The notes: generated from the sequence alone by a model not told the origin. DNA of 64,000 nt from Bacillus_AB infantis_C (GCF_050107595.1 NZ_JBNILH010000010.1:132167-196166); one strand, 5' to 3'; positions 40,785 through 49,013 are shown, counted from the stretch's first letter. Translations and numbers: made by a program.

Positions 40785-41423
40785 ATGTATGCACAAACTG
40801 CCAACACCGGCTATCTTCCATCTGTTTTAAGAGCCTTTGCCCTGTCACTGGCATTTGCCTTTCTCGGGACGATGGCTGGCGTCTATGTCCCGCCGGCGCT
40901 GTTTCTGCCGCTCGTCATCCTTGAGCTGGCCATGCTGATCGGAGCGTTCTTCTTAAGAAAGAAAAAAGCGATTTCCTACACTTTTCTGTACAGCTTCACC
41001 TTTATTTCGGGAATTACTACCTACCCGATCATTGCGCATTATATTGCGGCAGCAGGTGCTAACACCGTCCTGATGGCCGTCGGAACGACAGCTGTTGTAT
41101 TTGGCGGACTTGCTTTTTATGCAACCACAACCAAGCGTGACCTCTCATTTCTCGGCGGCATGCTGATGGCTGCCCTGCTGGCTCTGATCTGCATCTCTAT
41201 TTTCCATATGATCTGGCCGTTAAGCTCCACAGCACTGCTCGCTTTTTCCTTTATCGGCGTGCTAGTCTTCAGCGGCTATGTCCTGTTCGACTTTAACCGT
41301 ATGAAGCAGTACGGAGTAAGCGCTGAGGAAGTGCCGCTCATGGCGCTGAATCTGTATCTTGATTTTATCAATCTGTTTATCAATATTCTTAGGATCTTCG
41401 GCATTCTGGCCAGTGATGACTAA
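40785..41423 (+). CDS. BAX inhibitor-1/YetJ-like membrane protein
   Basis: A 212-aa protein with 7 predicted helices. The C-terminal part GVLVFSGYVLFDFNRMKQYG and LYLDFINLFINILRIFGI contains the two conserved aspartates of BI-1 family proteins, whose B. subtilis member YetJ is a pH-sensitive calcium leak channel. The ATG at 40785 has GAGGTG upstream. It stands alone, downstream of mscL. Confidence 0.88.
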   Translation: MYAQTANTGYLPSVLRAFALSLAFAFLGTMAGVYVPPALFLPLVILELAMLIGAFFLRKKKAISYTFLYSFTFISGITTYPIIAHYIAAAGANTVLMAVGTTAVVFGGLAFYATTTKRDLSFLGGMLMAALLALICISIFHMIWPLSSTALLAFSFIGVLVFSGYVLFDFNRMKQYGVSAEEVPLMALNLYLDFINLFINILRIFGILASDD

Positions 41424-41429
41424 GAGGAG

Positions 41430-41468
41430 AGTGCGCCTTGATTCTGTAAAGAGCCGGGCGCTTTTTTA
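41430..41468 (+). terminator. Probable terminator of the yetJ-like gene
   Basis: GTGCGCC ... GGGCGC with a long loop followed by TTTTTT, 7 bp after the stop. The stem is imperfect. Confidence 0.5.
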
Positions 41469-41598
41469 TGGTCCGGCAGATTCGGAAGACTTCGGTTTCC
41501 TTCCAGCACATCACCCGAGCCCTCTTTTTTGCCCATTCCCCCCTGTTCCGTTATGATAGAGCTAATTGTATTAAATTTGTTCTGAAAGAGGGATCGGT

Positions 41599-42150
41599 AT
41601 GGATTACCAGTTGGAAATCCCTGGCTCGCAGGATACGGTCACTTTAGGTGAAGCGATCAGCGGACAGGATACGATGCTCGTTTTTGTCCGCCACCTTGGC
41701 TGACCAGTCTGCAGAGAATATCTCGCGCAGTTGCGTGAGCGCATAGCAGAAATTGAAGATAAAAAGTTTCACGTGAAAATTGTGGCGCCTTCAAAAGGGG
41801 CGTTCATTGAACAGTTCCTGGAGCATTTCGGGCCTTTTCCGTTTCCGATTTACGGTGATCCGTCCCGGGCAGCGTATAAAGGAATGGGCCATCAGACCAT
41901 GCCTAAGTGGAAGCTTCTTGCAAAGGCCGGGTTTGGGTTTGTCACCGGCCAGGTGAAAGGCTTTATCCCGGATGAAGAAAAGCAGAAGCAATTTGTGATG
42001 AAATCGATGAAAACGCAGGATGTTTATATCCAGGGCGGAACATGGCTATATTCATCACAGGGTGAATTGCTCTGGAAGCATGTTGATCCTTCACCGGAAA
42101 ACCATGCCAGCATTGATGAAGTTTTGGCGATTATTGATAGCCGGGGCTGA
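41599..42150 (+). CDS. AhpC/TSA-like selenoprotein with UPVC redox motif
   Basis: Read through the in-frame UGA at 41701-41703, this is a complete 183-aa thioredoxin-fold protein of the peroxiredoxin-like (PRXL2) AhpC/TSA type. The active site is RHLG-U-PVC-REYL (U35, Cys38), a UxxC in place of CxxC. The start ATG at 41599 has AGAGGGATC upstream. Both parts share one frame and form one fold (MDYQLEIPG at the start, VYIQGGTWLYSSQGELLWKH near the end). A 7-bp hairpin with an AGUU loop lies 22-39 nt after the U of UGA, within the range for bacterial SECIS elements. Predicted thiol/selenol oxidoreductase. A second Sec gene is at 22235, so sequencing error is unlikely to explain both. Confidence 0.85.
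41701..41739 (+). ncRNA. SECIS-like element in the UPVC selenoprotein mRNA
   Basis: Counting from UGA, CUCGCGC (22-28) pairs with GCGUGAG (33-39, one G-U) around loop AGUU (29-32), which contains the GU found in bacterial SECIS loops. Loop distance is a little longer than in E. coli fdhF. Confidence 0.65.
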
Positions 42151-42271
42151 GAGCCGTAAAATAACGCGCCTCCACATTTGTAACGGGTTCGGTTTTCATT
42201 ACAACATTCGAATTTGCAATGTTTTTCGCAGTGTAATTCCCAGAACACTTTAGCAGTAAAATTAGCGCCTA

Positions 42272-42305
42272 AAAAGCTCGGAGCCATTATGCTCTGAGCT
42301 TTTGA
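42272..42305 (+). terminator. Terminator downstream of the UPVC selenoprotein gene
   Basis: AAAAGCTCGGAGC / GCTCTGAGCTTTT stem with one mismatch, about 120 bp after the stop codon. Confidence 0.65.
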
Positions 42306-42369
42306 CGTGCAGTACATTATTGAAGATAATCCTCTGTTAGTTAAACATATAGACTTACACAATAAGTCA

Positions 42370-42654
42370 TTATTTCTTACGTTTTCGTTCTAAAAATATA
42401 GGTGCTATATTTAGTAAGATAGAAACAATTGTCAAAAACCAAAATGCCCTTGCCATACCAGGTATTACATCCGATAAAGCCGCCCAATCTTCCGCTTTTA
42501 CCCACCGAGTCAGATAACTGTAATCTGCACAAATTGTTAGTGCTGTAAATGATAATGCCGCCGCCATAGCGAGCTTATAATCTTTTCCTGCTTTATACAT
42601 ATAAAGATTTATAAAAGTTGTTATTATTGCAATAACCCCAAATATTACCCACAT
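42370..42654 (-). CDS. Small membrane protein (94 aa)
   Basis: Three hydrophobic segments (about residues 2-19, 27-45 and 68-87) and a positively charged end (ERKRKK). Charged loop with WVKAEDWAAL between helices 2 and 3. GGAGGT is 6 bp before the ATG. Family not recognised. It stands alone in a sparsely coded stretch with lower GC than its neighbours, which may point to a recent insertion. Confidence 0.65.
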   Translation of the reverse strand: MWVIFGVIAIITTFINLYMYKAGKDYKLAMAAALSFTALTICADYSYLTRWVKAEDWAALSDVIPGMARAFWFLTIVSILLNIAPIFLERKRKK

Positions 42655-43045
42655 AGCTATACCTCCGTATATTTTTATTTATGTCGTGAAATTCTCTGCG
42701 TTGAATAAGCCTCTACATCATTTTAACATTAATATCCAGAAACCTGCTTTACTGTTTTCAACATACCAATTCGCACGCTGACAATAGCTTCTGTCACTCT
42801 GCTAAAAGGGGTGCGGATTCGAGTGCTAAAACACCATAAAACGTACATGATTGCCCTCTATATCAACCAAAAGAGGCAGTCCAATTCAGTTGCGAATTGG
42901 ACTGCTAATTAGTATGCGAATGAAGTTTTTGTAATCGAAAACTGAATCCGTCACCACATTTGGAGAGCGTTATTTTTTTGCCCAAAAGCAAATTTTGTGC
43001 ATGCCCGAACAAAACACTTTATTTGCCTCATAGTTGGCTGTATAC
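42655..43045. other. Gene-free stretch before the ZIP transporter
   Basis: No ORF with a ribosome binding site. It contains a perfect inverted repeat at 42876-42905, listed separately. Otherwise nothing recognised. Confidence 0.5.
42876..42905. repeat. Perfect inverted repeat GCAGTCCAATTC/GAATTGGACTGC
   Basis: 12-bp arms around a 6-nt loop, without T runs. Could form a stable hairpin in either strand. Origin unknown; it might be the remnant of a mobile element end. Confidence 0.6.
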
Positions 43046-43068
43046 TTAACACAAATTATCTGTGTTAA
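43046..43068 (+). promoter_or_regulatory. Operator-like palindrome upstream of the ZIP transporter
   Basis: TTAACACA - AATTATC - TGTGTTAA, perfect 8-bp arms with a 7-bp spacer, 44 bp before the ATG and directly after a TATACT (43041-43046) that may be the -10 box. A metal-responsive repressor site is inferred; it does not match the MntR, Fur or Zur consensus I know. Confidence 0.5.
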
Positions 43069-43111
43069 TAGTCTGCATATTTTCAGTCTGGCAAAAATCA
43101 GGGGGCTTATC

Positions 43112-43846
43112 ATGCAAGAGGCAATTATCGGCAGCATTCTTTCTGCCATGGCAACAGGGGCCGGAGCGATTCCGATCCTTTTTTTCAAAAGCGTGACACA
43201 CAAGTGGCGGGATGTCCTATTGGCCTATACGGCAGGCATTATGATGGCCGCATCCACCTTCAGTTTGATACCGCAGGCGCTTGAATCCTCCAATATGATT
43301 GTTCTGACCATCGGTCTCCTCCTGGGGACGTTTGTGCTGAACTTTCTGGAAAAGCATACACCGCATATCGATCTGGAGCATACCAAGCTGAATATGAAAC
43401 TGGAGCAAAAGGCCGTGCTGATTGTCGCAGCCATTACACTCCACAATCTGCCCGAGGGCCTGTCGGTCGGTGTCAGCTATGCATCTGACGGCGGGGAGCT
43501 TGGTCCGCTGATCGCATTTGCCATCGGCCTGCAGAATGCGCCGGAAGGATTTCTAGTCGCTCTTTTTCTCGTCAATCAGAATATTTCCAGATGGAAGGCT
43601 TTGGCCGTTGCCACACTGACCGGGATGGTAGAGATCGTGACAGCTATTATCGGATACTTCCTTTCCCGCAATATTGAGGGACTTGTTCCTTATGGGCTGA
43701 GCTTTGCAGCCGGCGCGATGCTGTTCATCATCTACAAGGAATTAATACCGGAAAGCCATGGGGATGGAAACGAACGGTTCTCGACCTATTCCTTCATCCT
43801 TGGCCTTGTGACCATGCTCGTCATGATCAACAGCTTCGGCGGCTAG
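43112..43846 (+). CDS. ZIP family metal transporter
   Basis: A 244-aa protein with about 8 helices. Helix 4 contains the metal-binding HNLPEGLSVGV motif and helix 5 the related GLQNAPEGFLVALFL. A histidine-containing cytoplasmic loop (EKHTPHIDLEHTK) lies between helices 3 and 4. It imports zinc or another divalent cation. The ATG at 43112 has AGGGGG 6 bp upstream; a longer frame upstream has no ribosome binding site and runs through the operator. Confidence 0.88.
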   Translation: MQEAIIGSILSAMATGAGAIPILFFKSVTHKWRDVLLAYTAGIMMAASTFSLIPQALESSNMIVLTIGLLLGTFVLNFLEKHTPHIDLEHTKLNMKLEQKAVLIVAAITLHNLPEGLSVGVSYASDGGELGPLIAFAIGLQNAPEGFLVALFLVNQNISRWKALAVATLTGMVEIVTAIIGYFLSRNIEGLVPYGLSFAAGAMLFIIYKELIPESHGDGNERFSTYSFILGLVTMLVMINSFGG

Positions 43847-43889
43847 AATGATTTCCAGCTATTTCCGGATTTAAAATGTTTTAACCTTG

Positions 43890-43911
43890 TATACCCGGGT
43901 ATATGTATAAT
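43890..43911 (+). promoter_or_regulatory. Promoter with TATACCCGGGTATA palindrome
   Basis: 14-bp perfect palindrome (43890-43903) directly upstream of TATAAT (43906-43911). TACCC/GGGTA half sites recall CsoR/CstR-family operators, though with no central spacer. The -35 is unclear (TTAACC at 43881). Confidence 0.5.
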
Positions 43912-43947
43912 GCAAAGCCAATAACAAACAGAAGGGACTGGTAAACG

Positions 43948-44052
43948 ATGAAAAGGTTAACAGCGACTTCACCGTTAGACATTGGCGATGCAAAAGGCAC
44001 GGATTTTGCAAGGAGGACAAAAGGCACTACAGTATATAACCGATATACTTAG
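43948..44052 (+). CDS. Small ORF of unknown function (34 aa)
   Basis: Begins MKRLTATSPLDIGDAKGTDF and ends RRTKGTTVYNRYT. GAAGGGACT lies upstream, a promoter with a palindromic operator precedes it, and a terminator follows. This suggests a real small transcript. The N-terminus resembles the start of a longer enzyme, so it could be a truncated gene left under its old promoter. Family not recognised. Confidence 0.45.
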   Translation: MKRLTATSPLDIGDAKGTDFARRTKGTTVYNRYT

Positions 44053-44086
44053 AACCGATTTCCCCCATGTAAGTTGAAGTGCTGAG

Positions 44087-44118
44087 AAAAAAGGCAGGCT
44101 GGATGGCCTGCCTTTTTT
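44087..44118 (+). terminator. Terminator after the 34-codon ORF
   Basis: AAAAAAGGCAGGC - TGGATG - GCCTGCCTTTTTT. Confidence 0.85.
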
Positions 44119-44138
44119 ATTTTGTAAATAAAACCACC

Positions 44139-44177
44139 AAAAAAGCTGGCCTCCCTCTCGGAACGCCAGCTTTTTTT
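44139..44177 (-). terminator. Terminator of the cytochrome c551 gene
   Basis: GCTGGC (44145-44150) and GCCAGC (44165-44170) flanked by A and T runs; T run on the minus strand corresponds to 44144-44139. Confidence 0.8.
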
Positions 44178-44189
44178 CATGATATTATA

Positions 44190-44519
44190 TTATTTTTTCT
44201 CTGCCAGCCAAGCTGCAACATTATCAGCCTTCTCGCCTTCAATCAGGTTAGCCGGCATTCCGCCGCCGCCTTCTTCAATCTTGGTGCGGATTTCTTCTTC
44301 ACTTAAATCACTTCCGACATTCTCCAGAGCAGGACCGGCTCCGCCGCTGAGATCACCGCCATGGCAGGATGCGCAGCTCTGCTGGAAGGTTTCCTCTGCT
44401 GCTGCAGTATCTACCTCACCGCCGCCTCCATTGCTTTCGCCGCCGCTGCTTTCTTCCCCGCCGCCGCAGGCTGCCAGGCTGAGTACAAGACCGGAAACAA
44501 CCATCGCTCTTTTTAACAT
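44190..44519 (-). CDS. cccB: Membrane-anchored cytochrome c551 (CccB-like lipoprotein)
   Basis: A 109-aa protein. Lipobox LSLAAC (cysteine near residue 18) and a Gly/Ser/Glu-rich linker are followed by a small cytochrome c domain with the haem motif CASCH (about residues 46-50) and the distal methionine in GGGGMPANL. It carries electrons on the outer face of the membrane. The ATG at 44519 has GAGGGAG upstream. It is divergent from the GMC dehydrogenase operon, whose enzyme family donates electrons to cytochrome c, so it may be the acceptor. Confidence 0.9.
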   Translation of the reverse strand: MLKRAMVVSGLVLSLAACGGGEESSGGESNGGGGEVDTAAAEETFQQSCASCHGGDLSGGAGPALENVGSDLSEEEIRTKIEEGGGGMPANLIEGEKADNVAAWLAEKK

Positions 44520-44790
44520 TCTATCTCCCTCTTTCTTTCTGCTGATTACATATAACAGTTCCACTTTGACTTTTAAGCTAAACCTGATTTTTCAAGGTGA
44601 TATTCTCCTGCTTATACACCTGCCGGATTTCTTTTCCGAAAATGTTATTAATATTCCAGTTATTTAGGACTAAAGTTTCAATTCAAGAATAAATTCTGCA
44701 ATCTATGTTTAGGCCAAAAACAAGAGTGGAAGCTTGATAGAGTATTTTCTTTCCTATTTAATATATTTTTTTCAAGAAGGAGGCACCATT

Positions 44791-45546
44791 ATGGCTGACC
44801 AATCGACTGGTTCAAAAATGTCGAGACGCAAATTTATACGCAATTCCAGCTATGTTGCAGGTGGATTGGTTGGTGGCGGGCTGCTCGGCGGACTGATCGG
44901 ATCCAGGATGAACGGTTCTGAACAGGCGTCCAGCTCCAACACTGAAGGACACAGCTCGTCCAATTCACATCAGCAGGCACCCCTTTATTTTACGAACCCG
45001 CAGAAATTCGAGGTGCTGCAGCAGGCAGTTGAGCGCATTTATCCAAAGGACGAGACCGGTCCTGGCGCAATCGAACTAGGGGTTCCTTTTTTTATCGACC
45101 ATCAGCTGGCTGGTGCGTGGGGCAATAATGCCCGCGAGTATATGCAGGGCCCCTTTTTCCCAGGATCGAATTTCCAGGGCTATCAATCGCCTCTTAAGAG
45201 GCATGAAATGTTTGATACCGGAATTGACCGGATTGAATCCTACAGCCAGGAGAAGTTCACGAAGGGCTTCGCCGATCTGGAAGGAGATCAGCAGGATGAG
45301 ATATTGAAAGATTTTGAGGCTGATAAAGTTAAAATCCGCGGCGTGTCTTCCAAGACCTTTTTCAATCAGCTGAGGGCCGCAACGATAGAAGGAGTCTATG
45401 CGGATCCGGCTTACAGCGGAAACATCGGCATGGAAGGCTGGAAGATGAAGGACTTCCCAGGGCATCAGATGAGCTACATAGACAAAATCGAATCAGATGA
45501 ATTTATGGAAATCGAACCAAAAGCACTTCACTCTTATACAAACTAG
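44791..45546 (+). CDS. Small (gamma-type) subunit of GMC dehydrogenase with Tat signal
   Basis: A 251-aa protein of the gluconate 2-dehydrogenase subunit 3 family. The Tat signal is SRRKFIRNSSYVAGGLVGGG (about residues 11-30), a twin-arginine motif with a Gly-rich hydrophobic core. The mature part contains ERIYPKDETGPGAIELGVPFFIDHQLAGAWG, typical of the family. It is exported folded together with the flavoprotein subunit, which has no signal of its own. AAGGAGG precedes the ATG at 44791. First gene of an operon with the GMC subunit, tatA and tatC. Confidence 0.9.
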   Translation: MADQSTGSKMSRRKFIRNSSYVAGGLVGGGLLGGLIGSRMNGSEQASSSNTEGHSSSNSHQQAPLYFTNPQKFEVLQQAVERIYPKDETGPGAIELGVPFFIDHQLAGAWGNNAREYMQGPFFPGSNFQGYQSPLKRHEMFDTGIDRIESYSQEKFTKGFADLEGDQQDEILKDFEADKVKIRGVSSKTFFNQLRAATIEGVYADPAYSGNIGMEGWKMKDFPGHQMSYIDKIESDEFMEIEPKALHSYTN

Positions 45547-45565
45547 ATAGAAATCGGGGGATATC

Positions 45566-47275
45566 ATGGCAAAAACTTTACCAAAAACAGATGTAGTGGT
45601 AGTTGGAGTAGGATGGGCAGGCGGCATCATTTCCGCCGAGCTCGCCAAGCAGGGCATGAAGGTTGTCGGTCTTGAACGCGGTAAGGAAAGAGGCGTCAAG
45701 GATTATTATGTTGTCCATGATGAGCTGCGCTACGCGATCCGCTACGAATTGATGCAGGATTTATCCAAGGAAACGCTGACGTTCCGCAACAATGCCAAGG
45801 AAAGGGCATTGCCGATGCGCCAGCTCGGGTCATTCCTGCTTGGGGAAGGGCTTGGCGGTTCCGGTGTACACTGGAACGGGCATACCTACCGGTTCCTGCC
45901 TTATGATTTCGAAATCAAATCCCAAACAGTGGCCAAGTACGGTGAAAGCAAAATCAAAGGCCTCCAGGTGCAGGATTGGGGCATCACCTATGATGAGCTC
46001 GAACCATACTACGATACCTTTGAAAAAACAGCAGGCATCAGCGGTGAGGAAAATCCATTTGGCGGAAAAAGGTCCAATCCATATCCGAACCCGCCAATGA
46101 AGGAAACACCTCTTACACAGCGTTTCAAGGATGCGGCTAAAAACCTGGGAATGAAGCCTTACCACATGCCTTCTGCCAACATGAGCCAGGCTTATGAGAA
46201 CCAATATGGCGCCAAAATGGCAGCCTGCCAGTACTGTGCTTTCTGTGAGAGGTTCGGCTGCGAGTACGGAGCCAAGGCGGATCCTACTGTTTCTGTCATC
46301 CCTTTTGCAAAAGATACAGGCAACTTTGAGCTCCGCACCTATTCCAATGTTACCGAAGTCCTTCATGACGGTACAAAGGCAACAGGTGTCAAATATGTCG
46401 ATGTACTGACTAAGGAAGAATTCATCCAGCCTGCTGAAATTGTTGTACTGACAAGCTATGTCATGAATAACTCACGCCTGCTGCTTTCATCCAAACTCGG
46501 AAGGCCTTACAACCCGGAAACAGGAAAGGGCGTCATCGGGAAAAATTACTGCTATCAGATCCTGCCAGGATCAACCGGATTCTTTGAAGAAGAGCAGTTT
46601 AATACATTCATGGGAGCAGGCGCACTCGGTGCCTCTGTCGATGATTATAACGGAGACAATTTCGACCATTCTGAAGTCGACTTTATCCATGGGGGCTCCA
46701 TTTCCCTTAATCAATCAGGAAAGCGCCCGATCCAGACAAACCCGGTGCCGCAGGATACGCCAAGATGGGGTAAAGAATTCAAGCAGCAGTCTGTTAAATA
46801 TTATACACGCCACCTGAATATCGGGACCCAGGGTGCATCCATGCCGACACAGTACAATTATCTTGACCTTGATCCATCCTACAAAGATGCATTCGGCCTC
46901 CCGCTTTTGAGGCTGACGTATGACTTCACTCAACAGGACAAGAATTTATATAACTATATCGGCAAGATCACCGACAATATCATGAAGGAAATGGGTGCAA
47001 ACCTGGTCAATGACCGCAGCCCGCTGGAGCATTATGATATCGTCCCTTACCAGACCACACATAACACAGGCGGTGTCATCATGGGGGCTGAACCGGAAAC
47101 GTCAGCAGTAAACAATTATCTTCAGATGTGGGATGCAGAGAACGTCTTTGTAGTCGGCGCATCCGCCTTTGCCCATAATGGCGGCTACAACCCTACCGGC
47201 ACTGTCGGCGCTTTTGCCTACCGTGCAGCAGAAGGCATCATCAAATACAGCAAACAAGGCGGTGCCCTTGTATAA
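45566..47275 (+). CDS. GMC-family flavoprotein dehydrogenase, large subunit
   Basis: A 569-aa FAD enzyme. N-terminal VVVVGVGWAGGIISAELAKQG is the Rossmann FAD motif. GEGLGGSGVHWNGHTYR resembles the GMC substrate-loop signature. A cysteine-rich segment CQYCAFCERFGCEYG (about residues 220-234) could hold an iron-sulphur or structural site. C-terminal HNTGGVIMG and NPTGTVGAFAYRAAEGI close the FAD site. Related to gluconate/2-keto acid or alcohol dehydrogenases that pass electrons to cytochrome c. It lies 19 bp after the Tat-signal subunit, which would carry it out by hitchhiking. Substrate unknown. Confidence 0.9.
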   Translation: MAKTLPKTDVVVVGVGWAGGIISAELAKQGMKVVGLERGKERGVKDYYVVHDELRYAIRYELMQDLSKETLTFRNNAKERALPMRQLGSFLLGEGLGGSGVHWNGHTYRFLPYDFEIKSQTVAKYGESKIKGLQVQDWGITYDELEPYYDTFEKTAGISGEENPFGGKRSNPYPNPPMKETPLTQRFKDAAKNLGMKPYHMPSANMSQAYENQYGAKMAACQYCAFCERFGCEYGAKADPTVSVIPFAKDTGNFELRTYSNVTEVLHDGTKATGVKYVDVLTKEEFIQPAEIVVLTSYVMNNSRLLLSSKLGRPYNPETGKGVIGKNYCYQILPGSTGFFEEEQFNTFMGAGALGASVDDYNGDNFDHSEVDFIHGGSISLNQSGKRPIQTNPVPQDTPRWGKEFKQQSVKYYTRHLNIGTQGASMPTQYNYLDLDPSYKDAFGLPLLRLTYDFTQQDKNLYNYIGKITDNIMKEMGANLVNDRSPLEHYDIVPYQTTHNTGGVIMGAEPETSAVNNYLQMWDAENVFVVGASAFAHNGGYNPTGTVGAFAYRAAEGIIKYSKQGGALV

Positions 47276-47295
47276 ATGAAAAGGAGTGAAAAGAA

Positions 47296-47511
47296 ATGGG
47301 ATTCACTAATATCGGCATTCCCGGCTTAATCATCATTCTCGTCATCACCCTGATCATCTTTGGACCGAAAAAACTGCCTGAAATCGGTTCAGCCTTCGGG
47401 AAGACTTTATCCGAGTTCAAAAAATCAGCGAACAGCCTGATGAATGATGACGATGAAGAAGACACAGCAAAAAAAGCGGATCTTTCCAAGGATAAGAACC
47501 AGCAGATCTAA
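47296..47511 (+). CDS. tatA: Twin-arginine translocase subunit TatA
   Basis: A 71-aa protein. One N-terminal membrane helix (about residues 6-22), the hinge FGPKKLPEIGSAFGKTLSEF amphipathic helix and an acidic/polar tail. AAGGAGTG precedes the ATG. The linkage to a Tat substrate operon indicates a dedicated translocase, like the TatAd-PhoD and TatAy-YwbN arrangements in B. subtilis. Confidence 0.95.
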   Translation: MGFTNIGIPGLIIILVITLIIFGPKKLPEIGSAFGKTLSEFKKSANSLMNDDDEEDTAKKADLSKDKNQQI

Positions 47512-47529
47512 CAGCAGGGAGGGATTGAA

Positions 47530-48261
47530 ATGAAAACCGATGAGCAAACACTTGTTGAACATATAACAGATCTCAGGAAAGCAATCATCCGGTCGCTGAT
47601 CTTTTTCCTATCCTGTTTTATCTTATCGTTCGTGTTCATTAACAAGCTGCTCCCCCTCCTTTCCCAGGAATATAAGCTGGTCATGCTGGGGCCGCTGGAT
47701 GTGGTGAGGCTGTACACCGGGATTGCCGGCTGCATCAGCCTCGGCCTCTCCCTCCCTTTCATCGCTTACCAGCTGTGGATATTCGTGAAGCCGGCATTGA
47801 CGGAAAAGGAAAGCAAAACAACCGTCATGTACCTCCCGGCCATCTTTTTAAGCTTCGCCGGAGGCATAGCATTCGGGTTTTACATCATCTTTCCGACCGT
47901 CTACCGCTTTCTGATCAATTTGGGCAATCATCATTTTGACATGATGATTACAGCGAGGGAATATTTTTCATTCATGATGATGTCCACCATTCCTTTCGGC
48001 TTCCTGTTCGAGGTGCCGCTGATGCTGATGTTCCTGACCACCATCAATATCGTCACGCCAAAGCAGTTAAGCTCGATGCGCAAGTATGCCTACCTCATCC
48101 TGGCAGTTGTTTCCGCCTTGATCACACCGCCGGATCTTTTTTCGCAGATGATTGTCCTCATTCCGCTGATCGGGTTGTATGAAATCGGCATCCTGCTGTC
48201 AAAGCTGTCATTCCGGAAAATCCTCAGGCAGGAAGCAGCACTGCAGGCAACCGAGGTTTGA
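47530..48261 (+). CDS. tatC: Twin-arginine translocase subunit TatC
   Basis: A 243-aa protein with six helices. MKTDEQTLVEHITDLRKAII is the N-terminal signal-binding region. YQLWIFVKPALTEKE has the conserved glutamate, and GFLFEVPLMLMFL and YLILAVVSALITPPD are family motifs. It follows tatA by 18 bp and is the receptor for the twin-arginine signal of the subunit at 44791. Confidence 0.95.
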   Translation: MKTDEQTLVEHITDLRKAIIRSLIFFLSCFILSFVFINKLLPLLSQEYKLVMLGPLDVVRLYTGIAGCISLGLSLPFIAYQLWIFVKPALTEKESKTTVMYLPAIFLSFAGGIAFGFYIIFPTVYRFLINLGNHHFDMMITAREYFSFMMMSTIPFGFLFEVPLMLMFLTTINIVTPKQLSSMRKYAYLILAVVSALITPPDLFSQMIVLIPLIGLYEIGILLSKLSFRKILRQEAALQATEV

Positions 48262-48334
48262 TGCCTGCTAGTTTAAAAGACGTATGGGCGAGGTAATGAA
48301 GAAGCATAGACTTCATCACACGGAGGGATCAGGA

Positions 48335-48679
48335 ATGTCAGAACAAAACCATATGGTAAATGAGAATGGCGAACTGAACGAGAATAATATTGAGGACACT
48401 GTCAGCCGAATCTCAGAAGATAAAGCAGCGGATATCTTAAGCAGCTTTGACGAGTTCCGAGGCTACCTGGCTGAGCGGATCGAGCTTGGCAAGAAGATTG
48501 GTTTAAATGAAGAACAGCTTGCCGCTACAGCAAAAAAGATCGCAGAGTATCTTGCACAGAATGTCGACCCTCAAAATCGTGAGGAAAAACTGCTGAAGGA
48601 ATTATGGAAAGCCGGAAATGAGGAAGAGAAGGAAAAACTGTCACATCTGCTGCTTAAATTTGCGGATGGTGCAGCTTAA
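48335..48679 (+). CDS. DUF3243 (YmfJ-like) protein
   Basis: A 114-aa soluble helical protein. The C-terminal 85 residues match DUF3243: FDEFRGYLAERIELGKKIGL, then AEYLAQNVDPQNREEKLLKELWKAG. A roughly 30-residue acidic N-terminal extension is unusual. GGAGG is 8 bp before the ATG. It is the last gene of the Tat operon, 73 bp after tatC, but may have its own promoter. Function unknown. Confidence 0.8.
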   Translation: MSEQNHMVNENGELNENNIEDTVSRISEDKAADILSSFDEFRGYLAERIELGKKIGLNEEQLAATAKKIAEYLAQNVDPQNREEKLLKELWKAGNEEEKEKLSHLLLKFADGAA

Positions 48680-48704
48680 TAGATTAGGATAATATTTGGG
48701 ATGG

Positions 48705-48840
48705 GGCTGTTGATTTCCGTTCCAGGCACTTCGCTTTCCGCGGGGCGGAGTTGAGCCTCCTCGGAGCAAGCTCCTGTGGGGTCTCAACTCTTCCGCTATC
48801 TCCCGCAGGAGTCTGCGTGCCTTGCACTCCAATCAACAGG
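48705..48840 (-). repeat. GC-rich family repeat (about 136 bp), inverted copy
   Basis: CTGTTGATT at one end and AATCAACAG at the other, with an internal CTTTCCGCGGGGCGG ... CTCCCGCAGGAGTCTGCGTGCC and an inner inverted pair (GAGTTGAGCC...GGTCTCAACTC). The same element is present twice plus a partial copy at 63.54-64.0 kb in the other orientation. This sequence type is common between genes of many Bacillaceae. Confidence 0.85.
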
Positions 48841-48914
48841 TCTTTGAACTTTTTTTGGTGATTTCCCATCACAAAGATTTACTTCCTCTTTAAAATTTTT
48901 GACTTTTCAACACT

Positions 48915-48955
48915 AAAAGGAGATGCGGAAGATTTTCCGTACCTCCTTTTTCAAT
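48915..48955. terminator. Bidirectional hairpin terminator
   Basis: AAAAGGAG (48915-48922) pairs with CTCCTTTT (48943-48950), with an inner CGGAA/TTCCG stem. T-rich on the plus strand; may serve the Tat operon or the CDF gene. Confidence 0.65.
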
Positions 48956-49013
48956 TTTCTTATTTTACCTTTTATACGAAAAAAGAGACAGTCCAAACTG
49001 CCCCCTTCTCCCA

